Source of the DNA: Kribbella pratensis
GTDB taxonomy: Bacteria > Actinomycetota > Actinomycetes > Propionibacteriales > Kribbellaceae
Assembly (NCBI RefSeq): GCF_004365355.1
Contig: NZ_SODP01000002.1
Span: 739,838-803,837 of the forward strand
Length of the DNA stretch: 64,000 nt
Reading direction: 5' to 3'
Part shown: in pieces, positions 59,848-64,000 of the stretch
Layout: each line of letters begins with the position of its first letter
Numbering within the stretch: the first letter of the stretch is position 1
Program-made: the position numbers and the translations under genes
Notes under the pieces: model-generated
Told to the model about the DNA's origin: nothing
Databases searched by the model: none
The model's input: the letters and a program-made list of their open reading frames with translations, nothing else

Positions 59848-62610
59848 CTAGCCATTGTGACCAGGCCGGTCCACCATCCGGAGCAGCTGGGTCCGGTTGG
59901 CGACCCCGAAGCGCCGGTACAGGCGGGTCAGCTGGGACTCGACCGCCTTCACCGACAGGTACAGGGCCGCGGCGATCTCGCGGTTGGTGGAGCCGTCGCG
60001 GACCATCGAGACGATCTGCTGCTCGTTGTCGGTCAGCTCCGAGGGCTGCCGGCTCCGGCTCGGTACGTCGAGGCGCGCCAGCTCGGTCTCGGCCACCTCG
60101 CGCCAGGCCGGAGAGCCGTACGCCTCGAACTGCTCGATCGCATCCAGGAACGCGGTCCGAGCGACCGAACGGCGACGAGCCTGCCGGGCGACGCGGCCGC
60201 GGGTGAGTTCGCAGCGCGCTAGGTCGAGCGGGTAGACCCGGTCCCCCGCCGTACTGATCGTCTTCTCGAGCAGGTCGAGGGCCGCGGCCGGGTCGCCCTG
60301 CTTGGCGATCAGCAGCGCCTCCGACCGCGCCAGGCCGATCATGATCACTTCACGGTCGAGGTTCTCGGCGCGGGTCCGGATCTCGGCGATCAACGCGGCC
60401 GCGTCGTCCAGCCGGCCGGCCGCGACGAGGGCCTCTGCGTAGTCCGCGTGCCACGGGATCACCGCCGGGTCGTACGGCATCGCGGCCTCGCCCGACGCTG
60501 CGATCGCGTCGAAGGACTCGACCGCGCGCTGCGGGTCGCCGGTCAGCACGGCCATCAGCCCGATGCTCGCGAGCGCCGGCCCGGTCCACTCGTCGTTCCC
60601 GACCAGGCGGACGCCTTCGAGCGCCGCCTCGGCGAGCTGCCGGCCCATGGCCGCCGAACCGCCGACCCACTCGGCGCGACTGGCGATGACCATGCCGACC
60701 TCGGCCTCGTCACCGATGTCCTGCATGAGCTGGTAGCACTCGTGACCGGCGGCCAGTGCGTCGGCGCCGCGCCCGCTGCGCTCGTAGATCGCGGTCGCCG
60801 AGATCAGGACGGACGCGAGCCAGCGCATCGCGCCATGGTCGCGGACGTCGTCGACCAGCGCCGTGATCCGGGCGATCGCCTCGTCCATCCGCCCGCGGAA
60901 CAGCTCCCGCATCGCGGCCATCTGGCGGGCGTTCACCACGGTCTTCGTGAGCGGCAGTCCTTTCGCCAGCTCGGCAGCCTGCTCGAGCACGGCGTCGGCG
61001 GATTCCTCGGCGTCACGCGCCATCAACACCGAGCTCGCTGCGCTCAACGCATCGACGATCGCCTCGGTGTCACCCGCCTCGCGCGCCAACGCTTCGGCGA
61101 CGCGGGCGTCCTCCTGCGCGTCGTCCAGGCTGCGATCGAAGTAGTGGCTGTGACTACGCTCGATCCGCACCCGTGCCTCGAGCCGCTTGTCGCCCTTCGC
61201 GGCCGCGAACGCCTCCGCGAGCAGCTCGACCCGGCGATCGCGCTCCGGCCAGACCGCATCCGCGCTGAGCAGCAGCGCGGGCACCTTCGTCTCCGGCTTC
61301 GTCGCGGCCTGTACGGCGTACTGCGCCATGTCGGCCGACTCCGCAAGATGACCAGCGGCCGCGGCGTCATCGGCAGCCCGGGTCAGACGTCGGGCGCGGT
61401 CGTCGGGCCGCGTGATCGGCGTACGCTCGGCGCTCAATCGCCACAGGGTCGCAGCGGCGCCGGGCGCGCCGCGGCCGGCGGCGACGGTCGCGGCCTCTTC
61501 GATCGCGGCGGCCAGCTCCGGATCGGCCTCCTGGGTGGCGAGGGCGCGGTGCGTCGCGTTCTCGACCGGCTCGTCGACCACGGCCGCCAGCCGGGCATGG
61601 GCCTGTCGGCGGGCGGCCGATGTCGCCTCGGCGTACACGAACTCGCGGAGCAGCGGGTGGGTGAAGCGAAGGCGCTCGGCGGCGATGTCGATCAGCCCGA
61701 GGGACTCGGCCTCGGCCAGGTCGGCCTCGATCGGGCGATCGAGGGACCGGGCGAGCTGGGTCGTGGTCGGGCGCGGCGACGACGCGGCGTGCAGGAGCAG
61801 CTCGTGCGCGGCAGGCTCGAGCGTGGAGAGGCGGTCGCCGAGCAGCGTCTTGAGGCGGCTGGACACCGGGAGCGGGTCGTTCGGCGAGACGCTCTTCGGA
61901 TGCCGCAGTACGGCGCGACCGAGCTCGAGGGCCATGAACGGATTACCCGCGCTCGCGGTGAAGATGCGGCGGGCGGTGCGGACCGGGAGCGGGTTCGAGA
62001 GGCGTTGACGAAGGAGCGCGAGAACGTCCGGCTCGGTCAGCGGCGGAACCTCGAGCTGCAGCACGGGCTCCGGGCACGCGTCGACCATCATCGGCAGATC
62101 GCCGTCGGCCACCTGCTCGGTGGCGAGCAGATGCACGCCCTCGGACAGCCGGCGGGCGCAGAACGTCAGCACCTCGAGGCTTGAGGGATCCACCCACTGG
62201 ATGTCGTCGACGACCAGCAGCACCGGCCCGGTCGTGGCCAAGCGACGCAGTACATGCAGGACGGCGAGGCGTACGGCGAGCTCGTCGCGCACCGTGTCCG
62301 GGGCGCTCGCCTTCAGCAGCGCGACCTCGAGCGGCTGGCGGAGGTGATCCGGGAGCACGCCCCAGGCGAACTCGAGCTGGTTGGACAGCAGGTCGAGAAG
62401 CGTGACGTACGGGAGGCCGGCCTCGGAGTTGGACGGGGCCGCACTGAGAATCCGGCAGCCCTTCCGGCCGCGATCCGCGACGAGGGCCCGCCCGAGAGCG
62501 GACTTGCCGATACCGGTCGGGCCGTACAGCAGCACGCTTCCACTGGTCTCGAGCTGCTTGGTAGCGCGCTCAACCAGTCCAGCACGGCCGACCAGTTCGT
62601 CGTCAGTCAT
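59848..62610 (-). CDS. LuxR-family ATP-dependent regulator (LAL type)
   Basis: 920 residues. N-terminal ATPase: P-loop GPTGIGKS (30-37) and Walker B VLLVVDDIQWVDPSS. A long helical tetratricopeptide-like middle (about 380-830) senses ligands or partners. The C-terminal LuxR HTH (about 855-915) reads LTDNEQQIVSMVRDGSTNRE, IAAALYLSVKAVESQLTRLY. LAL proteins activate catabolic or secondary-metabolite genes. The ATG at 62610 is clear. Upstream, GATAAT on the minus strand (62659-62654) is a plausible -10. Confidence 0.93.
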   Translation of the reverse strand: MTDDELVGRAGLVERATKQLETSGSVLLYGPTGIGKSALGRALVADRGRKGCRILSAAPSNSEAGLPYVTLLDLLSNQLEFAWGVLPDHLRQPLEVALLKASAPDTVRDELAVRLAVLHVLRRLATTGPVLLVVDDIQWVDPSSLEVLTFCARRLSEGVHLLATEQVADGDLPMMVDACPEPVLQLEVPPLTEPDVLALLRQRLSNPLPVRTARRIFTASAGNPFMALELGRAVLRHPKSVSPNDPLPVSSRLKTLLGDRLSTLEPAAHELLLHAASSPRPTTTQLARSLDRPIEADLAEAESLGLIDIAAERLRFTHPLLREFVYAEATSAARRQAHARLAAVVDEPVENATHRALATQEADPELAAAIEEAATVAAGRGAPGAAATLWRLSAERTPITRPDDRARRLTRAADDAAAAGHLAESADMAQYAVQAATKPETKVPALLLSADAVWPERDRRVELLAEAFAAAKGDKRLEARVRIERSHSHYFDRSLDDAQEDARVAEALAREAGDTEAIVDALSAASSVLMARDAEESADAVLEQAAELAKGLPLTKTVVNARQMAAMRELFRGRMDEAIARITALVDDVRDHGAMRWLASVLISATAIYERSGRGADALAAGHECYQLMQDIGDEAEVGMVIASRAEWVGGSAAMGRQLAEAALEGVRLVGNDEWTGPALASIGLMAVLTGDPQRAVESFDAIAASGEAAMPYDPAVIPWHADYAEALVAAGRLDDAAALIAEIRTRAENLDREVIMIGLARSEALLIAKQGDPAAALDLLEKTISTAGDRVYPLDLARCELTRGRVARQARRRSVARTAFLDAIEQFEAYGSPAWREVAETELARLDVPSRSRQPSELTDNEQQIVSMVRDGSTNREIAAALYLSVKAVESQLTRLYRRFGVANRTQLLRMVDRPGHNG

Positions 62611-62755
62611 CTAGCTCCCCGAAGGCCGATCCCTGTCGAAGTGGCCCTCGTTGATTATCACAGGAAACGACCGTTCGACACGACAAGTGTCACAGGTGGA
62701 AATTCGATGGTCACCATCCTGTCACCGACTCTTGCCCAGATCCGAGCAGTCGCGA

Positions 62756-62771
62756 CGGCACGATCGTGCCG
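62756..62771. promoter_or_regulatory. Perfect 16-bp palindrome in the gap upstream of the LuxR-type gene
   Basis: CGGCACGATCGTGCCG is fully symmetric. It lies 145 bp upstream of the LuxR-type gene and 32 bp beyond the permease terminator. Possible operator; regulator unknown. Confidence 0.35.
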
Positions 62772-62802
62772 GGGCACCGGATGGTCTGCGGTTGTAGACA
62801 AA

Positions 62803-62844
62803 GTTCAACCGCCTGCCGCGATCTTGCGCGGCAGGCGGTTGAAC
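62803..62844 (-). terminator. Strong intrinsic terminator of the amino-acid permease gene
   Basis: An 18-bp perfect stem (62803-62820 with 62827-62844, GTTCAACCGCCTG at the outer end) closes a 6-nt loop. On the minus strand it is followed by TTTGTCT and is six bases after the permease stop. Confidence 0.88.
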
Positions 62845-62850
62845 GCAGGA

Positions 62851-64000
62851 CTAGATCGACTCGAGATCGCGTTCTATGGCGGCGAGTTCCGCCTCGCTGC
62901 CCTGGACCTTCGGACCGGTGAACCAGTGACGGGCGGACACGAACCAGTACGCCGCCGCAAAGCCGAGCACGACCAACACGGCGATCGGGGTGTAGTTGAA
63001 GGTGCTAGCGGTGACCGGGCTGACCTGGGGAAGCATGAACAGGATCGTGATGAAGGCGACCCACACGATCGCCACGATGCCGATCGGGCGGCTCCAGCGG
63101 CCGAGGTTCCAGGGGCCGGGCTGGAAACGGTCACCCTGGAGGAGTCTGAGCAGCGTCGGCAGGACGTAGGCGATATAGAGGCCGATCACCGCGATCGACG
63201 TGACGGCGGCGTACGCGGTCGCGTTCCACAGGTACGGCAGGCCGAGGATGAACGCACCGGCCGCGGCCAGCCAGATCGCGTTGGTGGGCGTCCGCGTGCG
63301 GTGGTTGATCTTGTGCCAGAACTTCGAGCCGGGCAGCGCGCCGTCCCGGGAGAACGCGTAGATCATCCGCGAGTTCGCCGTCACCGACGACATCCCGCAG
63401 AACAGCTGTGCCCCGATCACGACCAGCAAGAGGATCTTGCCGGTCACCGCGCCGACCGCGTCGATGAAGATCTGCGCGGGCGGTACGCCGGTCGAGCTGT
63501 GCAGCGCGCCGTCGTAGTTCTGGATCGCGAAGGTCAGGCCGATCAGCAGCACCCATCCAGCTGCCAACGACACCAGGATCGACATCACGATTCCACGGGG
63601 ACCGGAGCGCGCCGCGTCGTGCGTCTCCTCGGTCATGTGCGCCGAAGCGTCGTACCCGGTGAAGGTGTACTGCGCCAGCAGCAGGCCGAGCAGTGCGACA
63701 TAGAACGTCGAACCCCAGCCGGTGTTGTTCACGAAGTGGCCGAACACGAACGACGCCGACTGGTGCTTGTCCGGCACGAACACCAGCGCGCCGACGATCA
63801 ACAGCACACCGACGATATGCCACCAGACGCTGATGTCGTTCAGCCGCGCGACCAGCTTCACGCCGAACGAGTTCAGCAGGCCGTGCAGCAGCAGGATCAG
63901 CCCGAACAGCAGGATCGTGTGCCCCGGCGTCGCACTGAACCCGAACTGCAGATCGAGGAACGCATTCAGGAAGAACGCCGCTCCGAAGTCGATGCCGGCC
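62851..64000 (-). CDS. APC-family amino-acid permease, 5' end outside the window
   Basis: At least 383 residues are visible; the frame stays open to base 64000, so the N-terminal helices are missing. About nine membrane helices are seen, with TFTGYDASAHMTEETHDAARSGP, the substrate-site segment of the APC family, and NSRMIYAFSRDGALPGSKFW, a conserved cytoplasmic loop. It resembles amino-acid/GABA/choline-type permeases; the substrate is not clear. A strong terminator follows. Confidence 0.9.
   Translation of the reverse strand, partial: AGIDFGAAFFLNAFLDLQFGFSATPGHTILLFGLILLLHGLLNSFGVKLVARLNDISVWWHIVGVLLIVGALVFVPDKHQSASFVFGHFVNNTGWGSTFYVALLGLLLAQYTFTGYDASAHMTEETHDAARSGPRGIVMSILVSLAAGWVLLIGLTFAIQNYDGALHSSTGVPPAQIFIDAVGAVTGKILLLVVIGAQLFCGMSSVTANSRMIYAFSRDGALPGSKFWHKINHRTRTPTNAIWLAAAGAFILGLPYLWNATAYAAVTSIAVIGLYIAYVLPTLLRLLQGDRFQPGPWNLGRWSRPIGIVAIVWVAFITILFMLPQVSPVTASTFNYTPIAVLVVLGFAAAYWFVSARHWFTGPKVQGSEAELAAIERDLESI

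Overview
The window is one high-GC chromosomal segment of an aerobic actinomycete. Evidence: almost every gene has G/C-rich third positions, GTG starts are common, stop/start overlaps (GTGA, ATGA) couple many genes, several genes look leaderless, and the gene families are typical of Actinobacteria (group 1h uptake hydrogenase, secreted lipoproteins, mycobacteria-like lpdA / phosphosugar mutase / deoA-cdd / sdhCDAB neighbourhood). A Kribbella- or Nocardioides-like member of the Propionibacteriales fits, but that is a guess. I see no rRNA, tRNA, CRISPR array, phage or insertion sequence.

Layout. 1-6994 (+): a tightly coupled [NiFe]-hydrogenase operon, entered in the small subunit: hhyS (3' end), hhyL, a NifU/Rieske-like electron-transfer protein, four proteins of unknown function, a 33-residue membrane peptide, the maturation protease and HypC. 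6946-9545: an HTH regulator, a muconolactone-isomerase-like protein and the cysteine-less flavoprotein LpdA, divergent from a gamma-glutamylcyclotransferase-like gene. 9556-14399: phosphosugar mutase, a helical hypothetical, a secreted zinc protease, an esterase and a PH-like membrane protein. 14400-14564: a striking 165-nt hairpin between two divergent genes. 14576-18856 (+): deoC, an aldehyde dehydrogenase, a shortened aldehyde dehydrogenase paralogue, and an S66 peptidase. 18850-27453: secreted protein, Ser/Thr kinase divergent from an ECF-type sigma factor, aminopeptidase N, FAD monooxygenase divergent from its probable TetR repressor, LysR regulator, DUF1232 protein.

27469-34640: a polyol (probably D-arabitol and/or mannitol) operon, read leftward: substrate-binding lipoprotein, two permeases, polyol dehydrogenase, xylulokinase; a divergent SorC-type regulator and two near-identical 12-bp palindromes form its switch. 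34647-37258: a phosphotransferase, a membrane protein, a uridine-kinase-like protein and a lipoprotein. 37264-44139: a leftward nucleoside uptake and salvage operon (BMP lipoprotein, double ATPase, two permeases, cytidine deaminase, thymidine phosphorylase). Its product, deoxyribose phosphate, would be consumed by deoC and the aldehyde dehydrogenase about 20 kb away.

44415-50392: M20 amidohydrolase, GNAT acetyltransferase, a methylmalonyl-CoA-mutase catalytic subunit without its B12 domain, and two coupled GT4 glycosyltransferases. 50393-50764 is the only long gene-free stretch and holds a terminator and a second large hairpin (50482-50604). 50765-55046: metallo-beta-lactamase-fold protein and sdhCDAB. 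55171-64000: a membrane-anchored Asp-box protein, DUF2000 protein, MarR regulator divergent from an alpha/beta hydrolase across a 24-bp palindrome, M55 D-aminopeptidase divergent from an AraC regulator, a small membrane protein, a 920-residue LuxR-type ATPase regulator, and an amino-acid permease cut by the window end.
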